The notes under the pieces: model-generated
What the model was told of the DNA's origin: nothing
What the model saw: the letters and a program-made list of their open reading frames with translations, nothing else
Databases searched by the model: none
Shown: in pieces, positions 43,795 through 53,849 of the stretch
Numbering within the stretch: position 1 is the stretch's first letter
Layout of the letters: each line of letters begins with the position of its first letter
Made by a program: the position numbers and the translations under genes
Origin: Gammaproteobacteria bacterium
GTDB lineage: Bacteria; Pseudomonadota; Gammaproteobacteria; Burkholderiales; Burkholderiaceae_C
Length of the DNA: 64,000 nt
Assembly: GCA_018815325.1 (NCBI GenBank)
Contig: JAHIYE010000014.1
Span: 62,001 to 126,000 of the forward strand
Direction of reading: 5' to 3'

Positions 43795-44586
43795 TCACAT
43801 CAGGGAAAAATCACGTTCGAACTTCATCAAATGCTGGCCGCCATCGACCAGCAGCGTGGTGCCGGTGATCGAGGGGTTTTCCAGCGCAAATTTCACGGCG
43901 GCGGCCACATCGGCTGGTGTGGAGGAGCGGCCCAGCGGCGAGAGCCTGTGCAGGGCTTCGAACTTTTCGGCGGTGAGAAAAGGGCTGCTCAGCGTCAGGC
44001 CCGGTGCCACGCCCACGACGCGCACCAGCGGCGCGAGCGCCTGCGCCAGCAGGGTGTTGGCGGCTTCGAGGGCGGCCTTGGACAGGGTGTAGCTGAAAAA
44101 ATCGGGGTTGGGGTTCCAGAGCTTCTGGTCCAGCAGATTGACCACGGCGGCGTTGGCAGGTGCGGCGCTGCCGCTCTCCGAGGCGCGGGCGGCCACATGC
44201 GCATGCAGGGCCTGCGCCAGGATGATGGCCGCGCCCGTGTTGCTGTGCAGGTGCCGGTCCATGGCCGCAAAGCCGAAGTTCGCCGCCGTGTCGTGTTCGA
44301 ACACCGAGGCGTTGTTGACCACGGCGTCGAGGTGGCCGAAGCGCGCGATCACCCGGGGCAGCAGGCTGCGAACGGCGGCCTCATCTCCCAGATCGGCATC
44401 AAATTCGGCTGCGCCCCTTGTCAGTGCTTCGCAATCAGCTACTGTTTTGATAGCGTCTTCGCGCGAGTGCCGGTAATGCACGGCCACCTGCCAGCCCGCC
44501 TGTGCGAGCGCAAGCGCGATCTCGCGGCCCAGCCGTTTGGCAGAGCCGGTGACAAGAACCGTGCGGACAGAGGAGGGGGGCGACAT
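43795..44586 (-). CDS. Pteridine-reductase-like SDR (FolM-type dihydromonapterin/dihydrofolate reductase)
   Basis: Short-chain dehydrogenase of 263 residues. The cofactor motif is LVTGSAKRLGREIA, the TGxxxRxG form that marks pteridine reductases (PTR1/FolM) and binds NADPH, instead of the common TGxxxGxG. The active site YTLSKAALE and the dimer motif NNASVFEHD follow, and DGGQHLMKF ends the protein. The start at 44586 (MSPPSSVRTV) is chosen over 44622. Its position upstream of folB supports a pterin substrate. 54-bp repeat copy C encodes residues 45-62, in the helix before strand 3. The start is 21 bases from the divergent methyltransferase. Confidence 0.85.
   Translation of the reverse strand: MSPPSSVRTVLVTGSAKRLGREIALALAQAGWQVAVHYRHSREDAIKTVADCEALTRGAAEFDADLGDEAAVRSLLPRVIARFGHLDAVVNNASVFEHDTAANFGFAAMDRHLHSNTGAAIILAQALHAHVAARASESGSAAPANAAVVNLLDQKLWNPNPDFFSYTLSKAALEAANTLLAQALAPLVRVVGVAPGLTLSSPFLTAEKFEALHRLSPLGRSSTPADVAAAVKFALENPSITGTTLLVDGGQHLMKFERDFSLM
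44401..44454 (-). repeat. 54-bp dispersed palindromic repeat, copy C
   Basis: In frame within the SDR gene, encoding AIKTVADCEALTRGAAEF. It has the same frame and length as copies B and D, with arms GCTAT and GTAGC and AGG at positions 37-39. Confidence 0.65.
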
Positions 44587-44607
44587 TAGGCGACAATCCG
44601 GGCTGAA

Positions 44608-45717
44608 ATGGCAACACCCCACAGTTTAACGACCGACCTGCAAGCCTATATGGCGCAGGTCATTGACGCCGCCGGCGGCTGGATCGGCTTTGACGACTTC
44701 ATGAACGAGGCGCTCTACGCGCCGGGGCTGGGCTACTACGCCAATGACCTGCGCAAGTTGGGCCTGATGCCGGGCTCGGGCAGCGATTTCGTGACCGCGC
44801 CCGAGATGACGCCCTTGTTCGGCCATGCCTTCGCGGCCCAGGTGGGCCAGGCGCTGGAGGCAACGCAGACCCGGGCTATCTGGGAGTTCGGTGCCGGCTC
44901 GGGCGCGCTGGCGATGCAGTTGCTCGAAACACTGGGTGAGCAGGTGCAGCGCTACACCATCGTCGACCTCTCGGGTGCGCTGCGTGCGCGCCAGCAGCAG
45001 ACCCTGCGCCGCTTTGGCGACCGGGTGCGCTGGGTCAGCGAGCTGCCGGCGAGCATGCAGGGGGTGATCGTGGGCAATGAGGTGCTTGATGCCATGCCCG
45101 TCAAGCTGCTCGCGCGCGTGGCGGGGGCCTGGCATGAGCGCGGCGTGGCGGTTGGCGCAGCGCCCGCCGCAGGCCAGGCGGGCTTTGTCTGGCAGGACCG
45201 TGTGACCGAGCTGCGCCCCCCTGTCGAGATCGAGGGCGCGCACGACTACCTGACCGAGATCCACCCGCAGGCCGAGGCCTTCATGCGCACGCTGGCGGAC
45301 CACCTGACGCAGGGGGCGGTCTTTCTGATCGACTATGGCTTCCCCGAGCGCGAGTACTACCATCCGCAGCGCCACATGGGCACCGTGATGTGCCACCGCG
45401 CCCACCAGAGCGACCCCGACCCGTTGGCCGATGTGGGCTTGAAGGACATCACGGCCCACGTCAACTTCACCGGCATTGCGCTGGCTGCACAAGAAGCCGG
45501 GCTGGACGTGCTGGGCTACTGCACGCAGGCCCGCTTTCTCATGAACTGCGGGCTGCTGACACTGGCCGGGCAGGCCGAGATCCAGCACCGTGCCCATGCC
45601 CAAAAGCTCATCATGGAGCATGAGATGGGCGAGCTGTTCAAGGTCATCGGCCTGGTCAAGGGGGCTGTCTGGGACGCCATGGGTTTTGCTGAGGGTGACC
45701 GTACCCATACGCTCTGA
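44608..45717 (+). CDS. MidA/NDUFAF7-like SAM-dependent methyltransferase (COG1565)
   Basis: Class I methyltransferase of the family that in mitochondria methylates an arginine of complex I subunit NDUFS2 (NDUFAF7). 369 residues. The family N-terminal motif ALYAPGLGYYAND and SDFVTAPEMTPLFGHAFA precede the SAM site WEFGAGSGALAMQLLE near residue 93, and GNEVLDAMPVKLL follows. The bacterial substrate is not established. It is divergent from the SDR and convergent with otsA. Confidence 0.9.
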   Translation: MATPHSLTTDLQAYMAQVIDAAGGWIGFDDFMNEALYAPGLGYYANDLRKLGLMPGSGSDFVTAPEMTPLFGHAFAAQVGQALEATQTRAIWEFGAGSGALAMQLLETLGEQVQRYTIVDLSGALRARQQQTLRRFGDRVRWVSELPASMQGVIVGNEVLDAMPVKLLARVAGAWHERGVAVGAAPAAGQAGFVWQDRVTELRPPVEIEGAHDYLTEIHPQAEAFMRTLADHLTQGAVFLIDYGFPEREYYHPQRHMGTVMCHRAHQSDPDPLADVGLKDITAHVNFTGIALAAQEAGLDVLGYCTQARFLMNCGLLTLAGQAEIQHRAHAQKLIMEHEMGELFKVIGLVKGAVWDAMGFAEGDRTHTL

Positions 45718-45735
45718 AGCGTGTGCAAGACCCTG

Positions 45736-47121
<1,386 letters not shown>

Positions 47122-47129
47122 GTTGGCCC

Positions 47130-48962
47130 TTAAATCCGTGAGTCCCAGGGGACAGACAGGCGCACCGCTGCGTTAATGATGCCGACCATGGAGTAGGTTT
47201 GCGGGAAATTGCCCCACATCTCTCCGCTGACCGGATGGGTGTCTTCTGACAGCAGGCCCAGGTGGTTACGCGCGGCCAGCATGGTTTCGAATATTTCCCG
47301 GGCCTCCTGTTCGCGGCCGATGCGGGCGAGCGCATCAATGCGCCAGAAAGTGCAAATGTTGAAGGCCGTCTCGGGCTTGCCGAAATCGTCCGCTGCTTCG
47401 TAGCGGCGCATGTAGGGGCCGTCGCACAAGGTCTTCTCCATGGCTTCCACGGTCGCGACAAAGCGGGGGTCGCAGGCGTCAATGAAACCGACTTCGGCCA
47501 TGAGCAGTACGCTGGCGTCAAGCTCGCGCCCGCCAAAACTCTCAGCGAATGCCTGGCGCTCTTCGGACCAGGAGCGCCGCAGGATTTCTTCGTGCATGCG
47601 CAGCGCATGGCTCTGCCAGAACGACTGCCGCTCGGGCAGGTTCAGCGCCATGGCAATCTTGGCCAACCGGTCGCAGGCGGCCCAGCACATCAGGGCCGAG
47701 GAGGTGTGGATCCGGGCACGTGAGCGCAACTCCCACATGCCGGCATCAGGCTGGCCATACACCAGCACGGCTTGTTCCCCGACCTTTTCCAGCCGCGTGA
47801 ATTCGGCCAGCCCGGGGCGGTGCAGCAGGCGCTGGTCATGAAAAGCCTGGGCCGCACCGAGCACGATATTGCCATACACGTCGTGCTGGAAATGCTCCTG
47901 GGCCTGGTTGCCGATGCGCACGGGGCCCATGCCGCGATAGCCCGGCATGTGCGCCAGAATGGACTCGGGCAGGTCGCGCTCCAGGCCGATGCCGTAGAGC
48001 GGCTGGATATGGCCGCCCCGCTCGGATACGACCACATTGCCCAGCCAGCGCAGGTACTCTTCCATGGTGGCAACTTCGGAGAGGCTGTTGAGCGCACGCA
48101 CCACGAAGAAGGCATCGCGCAGCCAGCAAAAACGGTAATCCCAGGTACGGCCGCTGTTGGGGGCTTCCGGAATGCTAGTGGTCATGGCCGCCACGATGGC
48201 GCCGGTGTCCTCGTACTGCGAGAGCTTGAGCGTGATGGCGGCGCGGATGACCGCATCCTGCCATTCCAGCGGGATGGCGAGGCGTTGACTCCAGCGTCGC
48301 CAGTAGCTCACGGTCTCCTGTTCGAACAGGCGGGCCGTGTCGGAGATGCCATCCTGCAGGGTTTCGTCTGAGCCGAGCAGGAAGTTGTGTTCACGCGAGA
48401 GCAGGAAGGGCTGGCGTGAGAGGATGTGGGAGATGGGGGCGTCGGTGTTCAGGCGCAGCGTGAGTTCATCATCAACATAGCGAACGTGGTTGCTGCCGCG
48501 TGTGACGACGGGTTTTTTGCGCCCCCAGTCGAATGAAAGATCCAGCACCACGCGGATGCGCGGTGAACCCTTGATCGGACGCACGCGGCGGACCAGCATC
48601 ATGGGCCGGAAGGAGCGGAAGTGGCTGGTGAAGCGCGGTGCAAAGTCGGTGATCTCGATGCCATTGCCATCCATGTCGAACAGCTCGGTGCGCAGTATGG
48701 CCGTATTCGGCTCGTACCACTGCCGGCTCGAACTCAGACCTTCGATCTCGATGGCGAAGGCGCTCGCCTGGTCGGCGCCATTGGGCTGAAGCAGGGCATT
48801 GAACACCGGATCCCCATCGAAACGCGGCATGCAGCACCATACGATGCGGGCATGGGCATCAACCAGCGCACTGAAGGCGCAGTTGCCAATCAAGCCCATG
48901 GACAGGGACGGCTCAGCGGGTGGGGCAAAGTTGGGAAGGGGCCCGGCAGCGGGTTGGCTCAT
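47130..48962 (-). CDS. Glycoside hydrolase family 15 protein (glucoamylase/trehalase-like)
   Basis: 610-residue protein with an N-terminal beta-sandwich (about 1-240) and an alpha/alpha-barrel from about 250 containing RTWDYRFCWLRDAFF, the GH15 signature with catalytic neighbourhood. The second acid region is near ADDFGKPETAFNICTFW. Bacterial GH15 members include trehalases and glucoamylases. The start at 48962 (MSQPAAGPLP) overlaps the stop of the otsB remnant as ATGA, so coupling has survived. Lying between otsB and otsA, it probably acts on trehalose or maltooligosaccharides; this is inference. No signal peptide is seen, so it is cytosolic. Confidence 0.92.
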   Translation of the reverse strand: MSQPAAGPLPNFAPPAEPSLSMGLIGNCAFSALVDAHARIVWCCMPRFDGDPVFNALLQPNGADQASAFAIEIEGLSSSRQWYEPNTAILRTELFDMDGNGIEITDFAPRFTSHFRSFRPMMLVRRVRPIKGSPRIRVVLDLSFDWGRKKPVVTRGSNHVRYVDDELTLRLNTDAPISHILSRQPFLLSREHNFLLGSDETLQDGISDTARLFEQETVSYWRRWSQRLAIPLEWQDAVIRAAITLKLSQYEDTGAIVAAMTTSIPEAPNSGRTWDYRFCWLRDAFFVVRALNSLSEVATMEEYLRWLGNVVVSERGGHIQPLYGIGLERDLPESILAHMPGYRGMGPVRIGNQAQEHFQHDVYGNIVLGAAQAFHDQRLLHRPGLAEFTRLEKVGEQAVLVYGQPDAGMWELRSRARIHTSSALMCWAACDRLAKIAMALNLPERQSFWQSHALRMHEEILRRSWSEERQAFAESFGGRELDASVLLMAEVGFIDACDPRFVATVEAMEKTLCDGPYMRRYEAADDFGKPETAFNICTFWRIDALARIGREQEAREIFETMLAARNHLGLLSEDTHPVSGEMWGNFPQTYSMVGIINAAVRLSVPWDSRI

Positions 48963-49216
48963 GCGTGTTTCCTTGCGGCAGCTGCTGCATTGATGTGTTC
49001 GACGCTGCGATGCAGCCACTTCCGCAGTGCCTGCACGCGGTCACACCGGCTTTGTGCGGGGCTTGGGCCGTTGTTGCCCACTTTCAGGCCCGGGCCGCTG
49101 AGGCGCTGCACGACCACGACCCGCACCGTTTCCGGTCGTGCTGCCAATTCTGCCAAGGAGCCATTGAAATCAGGGAACAAGGCAGATTCTTGTGTGATGC
49201 GGGGTAGCGCCTGCAT
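48959..49216 (-). pseudogene. otsB: Remnant of trehalose-6-phosphate phosphatase (otsB)
   Basis: An 85-codon open frame whose start, ALFPDFNGSLAELAARPETV, matches the beginning of OtsB, but the nucleophile motif DxDGT has become DFNGS with the second Asp lost. The rest of the HAD domain is missing. The tail, ending VQALRKWLHRSVEHINAAAA, looks like the far C-terminus, so an internal deletion of most of the gene (normally about 250 codons) is the simplest reading. Its TGA still overlaps the GH15 start codon. Being an open frame, it could still be translated. Confidence 0.65.
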
Positions 49217-49337
49217 GGCCCCACCTTAACAAATTCAGCGCCCTGAGCCTATACCCTGGCGTGAGATACTTGAGCAAAGCGATGCAGATTCTGATTTGGC
49301 GCTTTCACCGTCCCCACGCTCTGCTCACTGTCAAACC

Positions 49338-49532
49338 ATGTTCCGCTGGCTCATTGTCATCTTCGTTGCCCTGCTGGTCATCAACTCGTTCACGCCCTGG
49401 TTCAAGAAGATCGGCTTTGGCCGCCTGCCGGGTGACTTGCGCTTTACCCTGTTCGGGCGCGAATTCAGTCTGCCGTTCACGACCACCATCATCCTGAGCA
49501 TGGTGGCAGCGGGGCTGTCGAAGCTGCTGTAG
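49338..49532 (+). CDS. DUF2905 family small membrane protein
   Basis: 64-residue protein with two hydrophobic helices: FRWLIVIFVALLVINSF near the N-terminus and FTTTIILSMVAAGLSKLL at the end. Between them is the diagnostic RLPGDLRFTLFGREF loop of DUF2905. It is an inner-membrane protein of unknown function. The ATG at 49338 removes 14 unconserved codons of the longer open frame. Confidence 0.9.
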   Translation: MFRWLIVIFVALLVINSFTPWFKKIGFGRLPGDLRFTLFGREFSLPFTTTIILSMVAAGLSKLL

Positions 49533-49584
49533 AGTCGCTTCAGGCCTTTAAAAACCGGTCAGCAACGCACGAGGATGATTCGAC

Positions 49585-50637
49585 ATGACAACCCGCCGCA
49601 GCCTGATCAAGACGTTTGGCACGCTTTCACTGATGGCCTGCCAGCCAGGGTTCGGGCAAGCCCCGAATGGCCCTGACTTTTCCGGACTCCGGAAGGGCTA
49701 CGCGCAGCGCCTGAAACAAATACTGGGCGCAGGCGAATTGCCCTATATCGATGTGGAAAGTTCCTGTAACTCCACCAAGCTGGACATGGAGGGGCTGGCG
49801 AAAAGCATGGACCGGCTCAACATCGGGCTGATGGCGCTGTCTGCCGACATCGGGAAGGGGCAGTTCCAGCAGGGTGTTCGTTTCGACAGGCTGTCGGAGC
49901 GCCTGCTGGCGAGCTACCCGGACCGCTTCATCCCCGTGGGAAATGGCGGGCAAGCCCCCGCCCTGTCAGAAGCGCCGGACGAATTCCTGGACGCCCAGGA
50001 AGCCGCCATCAAGGGGCGGCAGATCATGCTCCTGGGCGAGTATGAATTCCGTCACTACCCTTCGCCCAGACAGGCCAAGCGCAGTGAGATGGACCGTGAC
50101 GTCCATGTCCCCATTGATGGACCGATCGGGCACCGCGTGTTCAGCATGAGCGAAAAGACAGGCATGGCGCTCCAGATTCATTACGAAATTGAGGATGAAC
50201 TGCTGGCACCTCTGGAGAGCATGCTGGCGCAATACCCCCAGGCCCGGGTGATATGGTGCCACCTGGCTCAAATCCGCTATATCGAAAGGGCATCCCGCTA
50301 CACCCCCGCGTATGTCGAAGCCTTGATCAAGCGGTTTCCGAACCTGTATTTCGATACCGCCTTTGGGGATGCACGCTCGACCTACCCGCTCAGCAACCAG
50401 CGCCACGCGCGTATCTGGGCGAATAATGGCGGCATCAAGACGGAATGGAGCGATTTGATCGTGGCCTATCCCAAACGGTTTCTTTCCGCGCTGGACCTGG
50501 GGGGAGACCGCATGGATCGTATTGCCGGGTACGACCGCGATCACAGGGATTTCCTGAAACGCTTGCCGGTTGAGGCGCGGCATCAAGTGGCCTACCGCAG
50601 CGCATGGTCTCTTCTGTTCGGGGAAGAGTTCGCTTGA
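49585..50637 (+). CDS. Secreted amidohydrolase-like (COG2159-type) protein with altered metal site
   Basis: 350-residue TIM-barrel protein. The N-terminus TTRRSLIKTFGTLSLMAC is a signal peptide with a twin-arginine look (RRSLIK), so it is probably exported. Strand motifs of amidohydrolase-2 proteins are recognisable late in the chain: MALQIHYE, VIWCHLAQ, LYFDTAFGD and FLSALDLGGDR. The first metal motif DxHxH at the N-terminal strand reads YIDVESSC, lacking both His. Activity may therefore be changed or lost. The neighbours (DUF2905, thioredoxin) give no clue. Family assignment is tentative. Confidence 0.65.
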   Translation: MTTRRSLIKTFGTLSLMACQPGFGQAPNGPDFSGLRKGYAQRLKQILGAGELPYIDVESSCNSTKLDMEGLAKSMDRLNIGLMALSADIGKGQFQQGVRFDRLSERLLASYPDRFIPVGNGGQAPALSEAPDEFLDAQEAAIKGRQIMLLGEYEFRHYPSPRQAKRSEMDRDVHVPIDGPIGHRVFSMSEKTGMALQIHYEIEDELLAPLESMLAQYPQARVIWCHLAQIRYIERASRYTPAYVEALIKRFPNLYFDTAFGDARSTYPLSNQRHARIWANNGGIKTEWSDLIVAYPKRFLSALDLGGDRMDRIAGYDRDHRDFLKRLPVEARHQVAYRSAWSLLFGEEFA

Positions 50638-50779
50638 GTCGCCTGGCGCATCGTGACTGCGGTGGGTGAAGGGCCCGCAGGGGTGTCATCCACAGCCTCT
50701 TGAAGCCCATCCGTAGCCAGCGCTCTTGAATCAGCCCGCTTTGCCCCTATTTTGTTGAAATAAGCAGAAAGGGATTCCC

Positions 50780-51220
50780 ATGAGCGATTCGCAGCACATC
50801 GTCTGTCCACACTGTCACACTACCAACCGCGTCAAGGCGCAGGACTTGGGCAGCGCGCCGGATTGCGGCAAATGCCACCAGTCCCTGTTCACCGCGCATC
50901 CGGCCGAGTTGGACGAGGCCTCGTTTGACCGCCACATCGGCCGTAACGACATCCCTGTGCTGGTGGATTTCTGGGCCCCCTGGTGCGGCCCGTGCCGCAT
51001 GATGGCACCGGCCTACGAGCAGGCAGCCGGGCAACTGGAGCCGCGGGTGCGGGTGGCCAAGGTCAATACCGAAGAGGTACAGAACCTGGGCGCGCGCTTC
51101 AACATTCGCAGCATTCCGACGCTGGCCCTGTTCAAGGGCGGCCGTGAAATCGCGCGCCAGGCCGGTGCCATGCGCTCGGCGGGCGACATCGCGCAATGGG
51201 TGCAGGCAAACCTGCGCTGA
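50780..51220 (+). CDS. trxC: Thioredoxin TrxC (thioredoxin 2)
   Basis: Cytosolic thiol-disulfide reductant with an N-terminal zinc finger. Two CxxC pairs (VCPHCH and DCGKCH) precede a thioredoxin fold with the redox motif WAPWCGPCRMM near residue 71 and the cis-Pro in RSIPTLALFKGG. 146 residues, as usual for TrxC. It is preceded by AAAGGG seven bases before the ATG. In relatives it serves in oxidative-stress defence. Confidence 0.94.
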   Translation: MSDSQHIVCPHCHTTNRVKAQDLGSAPDCGKCHQSLFTAHPAELDEASFDRHIGRNDIPVLVDFWAPWCGPCRMMAPAYEQAAGQLEPRVRVAKVNTEEVQNLGARFNIRSIPTLALFKGGREIARQAGAMRSAGDIAQWVQANLR

Positions 51221-51344
51221 CGCCACGCTGAGCCAGACGTCCACGACTCTGCGGTTCTCCGGCTGGCGGAAATGGTAACGTTGGACTTCCACCCGTTTCC
51301 TCACGCCGCCAGCCCTGCAAGGGGTACCTAAGGAGTCCTGTTCC

Positions 51345-52358
51345 ATGAGCGAGTCGCAGCCAGCAGCCAGCGCCCCAAGTCTGCCAGCGGGCTTTCATGT
51401 GCCCCCCGGCAGTGTGCCGCTGGCCTGTGTCGATGTGGGGGGCACCAAGGTGGCGGTCCATGTGGCGGATGCGCAGGGTTTGCGCGGCCATGTGAGCGAG
51501 CCCACGGCCATCCGGGGCGATAACGGTGCGCTGGCCGCCCAAATTCTCACCCTGATTGAAAAGAGCTGCACCCTGGCTGGGGTGCAGCCGTCTGCGCTGG
51601 CGGCGGTGGGCGTGTCGAGCTGCGGCCCGTTCGTGTTGCGCGAGGGCCTGGTCGAACTGGCTGCACCCAATATCTGCGGGGGTCTGGCGGGCAGTGCGCG
51701 AGGCCTGCCCAACGACTGGACGACTGCCTTGCTGGAGGCGCCGTTACGCGCGGTTTTCCCGCGGGTGCGCGTGGCGAACGATGCCATCGCCGCACTGGAG
51801 GCGGAGCGGCGCTGGGGCGCGCTGCAGCGCGATGGGCGGCCGATTGCCAACTGCGCCTATGTCACCTGGAGCACCGGCATCGGCGTGGGCCTGTGCGTGG
51901 ACGGCCATGTGCTGCATGGCAAGCACGGCAATGCCGGCCATGCCGGCCACAGCTTTGTGAGCGACAACGACGACGGCTTGTGCGGTTGCGGCAACGTGGG
52001 CGATGTGGAGGGGCTGGTGGCGGGCAATGCCATCGCCCGGCGCTTCGCCCCGCAGGGCTATGCGGATGCGACGGCACTGTTTCAGGCTGCCGAAGCGGGG
52101 GATGCGCAAGCGGGGGCCATCGTGGACGAATTGTGCCGGGTGCTCGGCCGGACCCTGTACAACCTGGTGGTGACGCTGGATCTGGAGCGCATCAGCATGG
52201 GCGGTGGCGTGTTCTGGCATCACCGCGAGTTGCTGGCGCCCAAGCTGATATCCCACATCCGCGGCAGGCTACCGGCCTTGACGGAGGAGTTCGAGCTCGT
52301 GCCTGCGGGTCTGGCGCAGCGGGTGGGCGACTTTGGCGCACTGGCGCTGGTGATGTGA
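51345..52358 (+). CDS. ROK-family sugar kinase (glucokinase-like)
   Basis: ATP-dependent hexose kinase of the ROK family, 337 residues. The phosphate-binding motif is CVDVGGTKVAV near residue 28. The sugar and zinc site includes GKHGNAGHAGHSFV and CGCGNVGDVEG, the ROK consensus 2 with one Cys replaced by Asp. SMGGGVFWHH is near the end. A glucose-type ABC importer follows on the same strand after 200 bases, so phosphorylation of the imported sugar is the likely task. The N-terminal 20 residues are an unconserved Pro/Ala-rich extension. Confidence 0.88.
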   Translation: MSESQPAASAPSLPAGFHVPPGSVPLACVDVGGTKVAVHVADAQGLRGHVSEPTAIRGDNGALAAQILTLIEKSCTLAGVQPSALAAVGVSSCGPFVLREGLVELAAPNICGGLAGSARGLPNDWTTALLEAPLRAVFPRVRVANDAIAALEAERRWGALQRDGRPIANCAYVTWSTGIGVGLCVDGHVLHGKHGNAGHAGHSFVSDNDDGLCGCGNVGDVEGLVAGNAIARRFAPQGYADATALFQAAEAGDAQAGAIVDELCRVLGRTLYNLVVTLDLERISMGGGVFWHHRELLAPKLISHIRGRLPALTEEFELVPAGLAQRVGDFGALALVM

Positions 52359-52405
52359 GTCACCCGCGGGACGGACGGCGGGGCCAGCGCGATGGCGGCT
52401 GCAGT

Positions 52406-52433
52406 TTGATATATATCATCCAAAGGCTATCGT
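52406..52433 (+). promoter_or_regulatory. Candidate promoter and operator of the sugar ABC operon
   Basis: TTGATA (52406-52411) and TATCGT (52428-52433) are 16 bases apart. A perfect 12-base palindrome, TGATATATATCA (52407-52418), overlaps the -35 box and could be an operator. No regulator gene is adjacent. Confidence 0.45.
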
Positions 52434-52468
52434 CCTAGGGTAACTACTGTGCCGCAGGAGGATATTCA

Positions 52469-52537
52469 ATGAAACATTGGAGTGACGACATGGCATGGGG
52501 TCGTGCCGGGCGAATGCCTGACCAGGGATTTGCATAG
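52469..52537 (+). CDS. 22-codon leader ORF with a perfect ribosome-binding site
   Basis: AGGAGG (52456-52461) stands seven bases before an ATG that opens MKHWSDDMAWGRAGRMPDQG followed by FA and a stop. The ORF ends 23 bases before the binding-protein start. It matches no known peptide; it is not PqqA (no conserved Glu/Tyr pair). The strong initiation signal ahead of a highly expressed binding-protein gene suggests a leader peptide or translational enhancer; this is inference. Confidence 0.5.
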   Translation: MKHWSDDMAWGRAGRMPDQGFA

Positions 52538-52560
52538 AGAGAAGCAAAGAGGAGAACATG

Positions 52561-53811
52561 ATGTTGAAGCTTTCAAGTCTGGCCGCTGCAGCGGCCATTG
52601 CCGTGGCGAGTGTGGCAGTACATGCCGGCGAGGTCGAGGTACTGCACTGGTGGACTTCGGGTGGCGAGGCCAAGTCGGCTGGCGAGCTCAAGAAAATCAT
52701 GCAGAGCAAGGGCCATACCTGGAAGGACTTTGCCGTGGCCGGTGGAGGCGGCGATGCCGCGATGACCGTGCTCAAGAGCCGCGTCGTATCAGGTAACCCG
52801 CCGGCTGCAGCCCAGATCAAGGGGCCCGCCATTCAGGAGTGGGCCGCCGAGGGGGTGCTGGCCAATCTGGACTCGGTGGCCAAGGCCGAAAAGTGGGACA
52901 GCCTGCTGCCCAAGGTCGTGGCCGATGTGATGAAGTACAAGGGCAATTACGTCGCCGTCCCGGTCAATGTGCACCGTGTCAACTGGGTGTGGGCCAATCC
53001 CGACGTGCTGAAAAAAGCCGGTGTCGCCGGCATGCCCAAGAATTACGACGAGTTTTTTGCTGCCGCCGACAAGATCAAGGCCGCTGGCCTGATCCCGGTG
53101 GCGCATGGCGGCCAGAACTGGCAGGATTTCACGACGCTGGAGTCGGTGGTACTGGGGGTGGGTGGGGCCAAGTTCTACACGGATGCCTTCGTCAAGCTGG
53201 ACGCCAAGGCACTGGGCAGCGACACCATGAAGAAATCGTTCGAGACCTTCCGTCGCATCAAGAGCTATACCGACCCAGCCTCTCCAGGACGGGACTGGAA
53301 CCTGGCCACGGCCATGGTGATGCAGGGCAAGGCGGGCTTCCAGTTCATGGGTGACTGGGCCAAGGGCGACTTCATCGCCGCTGGCAAGGTGCCTGGCAAG
53401 GACTTCCTCTGCGCTGCCGCACCCGGCACGGCCAATGCGTTCACCTTCAATGTGGATTCGTTCGCCATGTTCAAGCTCAAATCGAACGATGCACAAAAAG
53501 CGCAGAACGATCTGGCGGCTGCCATCATGGGGCCGGAGTTCCAGGAGGTGTTCAACCTCAACAAGGGCTCGATCCCCGTGCGCCTGGGCATGAAGATGGA
53601 CAAGTTTGACGACTGCGCCAAGATGTCGGCCAAGGACTTTGTCGAGACTGCCAAGACGGGCGGCCTGGTGCCTTCGATTGCGCATGGCATGGCAGTGAGG
53701 CCAGCGATTTCAGGCGCCATGCAGGATGTGGCCAGCCAGTTCTGGAACGACGACAAGATGACGGTGGCCGATGCCATGAAGAAGATGACGGCAGCCGCTG
53801 CCACGAAGTAG
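52561..53811 (+). CDS. Sugar ABC transporter substrate-binding protein (glucose/mannose type)
   Basis: Periplasmic binding protein of the CUT1 family, 416 residues. The signal peptide ends at VAVHA-GE (about residue 21). The mature start VEVLHWWTSGGEAKSAGELK and the motif NYVAVPVNVHRVNWVW are typical of glucose/mannose binding proteins such as GtsA. Two adjacent ATG codons exist (52558 and 52561); the second has the better spacing to GAGGAG. It is the first large gene of the importer operon, followed by two permeases and the ATPase. Sugar identity is inferred from the whole-operon resemblance and the nearby glucokinase. Confidence 0.93.
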   Translation: MLKLSSLAAAAAIAVASVAVHAGEVEVLHWWTSGGEAKSAGELKKIMQSKGHTWKDFAVAGGGGDAAMTVLKSRVVSGNPPAAAQIKGPAIQEWAAEGVLANLDSVAKAEKWDSLLPKVVADVMKYKGNYVAVPVNVHRVNWVWANPDVLKKAGVAGMPKNYDEFFAAADKIKAAGLIPVAHGGQNWQDFTTLESVVLGVGGAKFYTDAFVKLDAKALGSDTMKKSFETFRRIKSYTDPASPGRDWNLATAMVMQGKAGFQFMGDWAKGDFIAAGKVPGKDFLCAAAPGTANAFTFNVDSFAMFKLKSNDAQKAQNDLAAAIMGPEFQEVFNLNKGSIPVRLGMKMDKFDDCAKMSAKDFVETAKTGGLVPSIAHGMAVRPAISGAMQDVASQFWNDDKMTVADAMKKMTAAAATK

Positions 53812-53849
53812 GTCGGCGCGCATTCGATCTGTCTGCATGATGCAACTTG

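Noticed and set aside
52469-52537. PqqA precursor peptide
   Set aside because: Length is similar, but the conserved Glu and Tyr are missing and no pqq genes are near.
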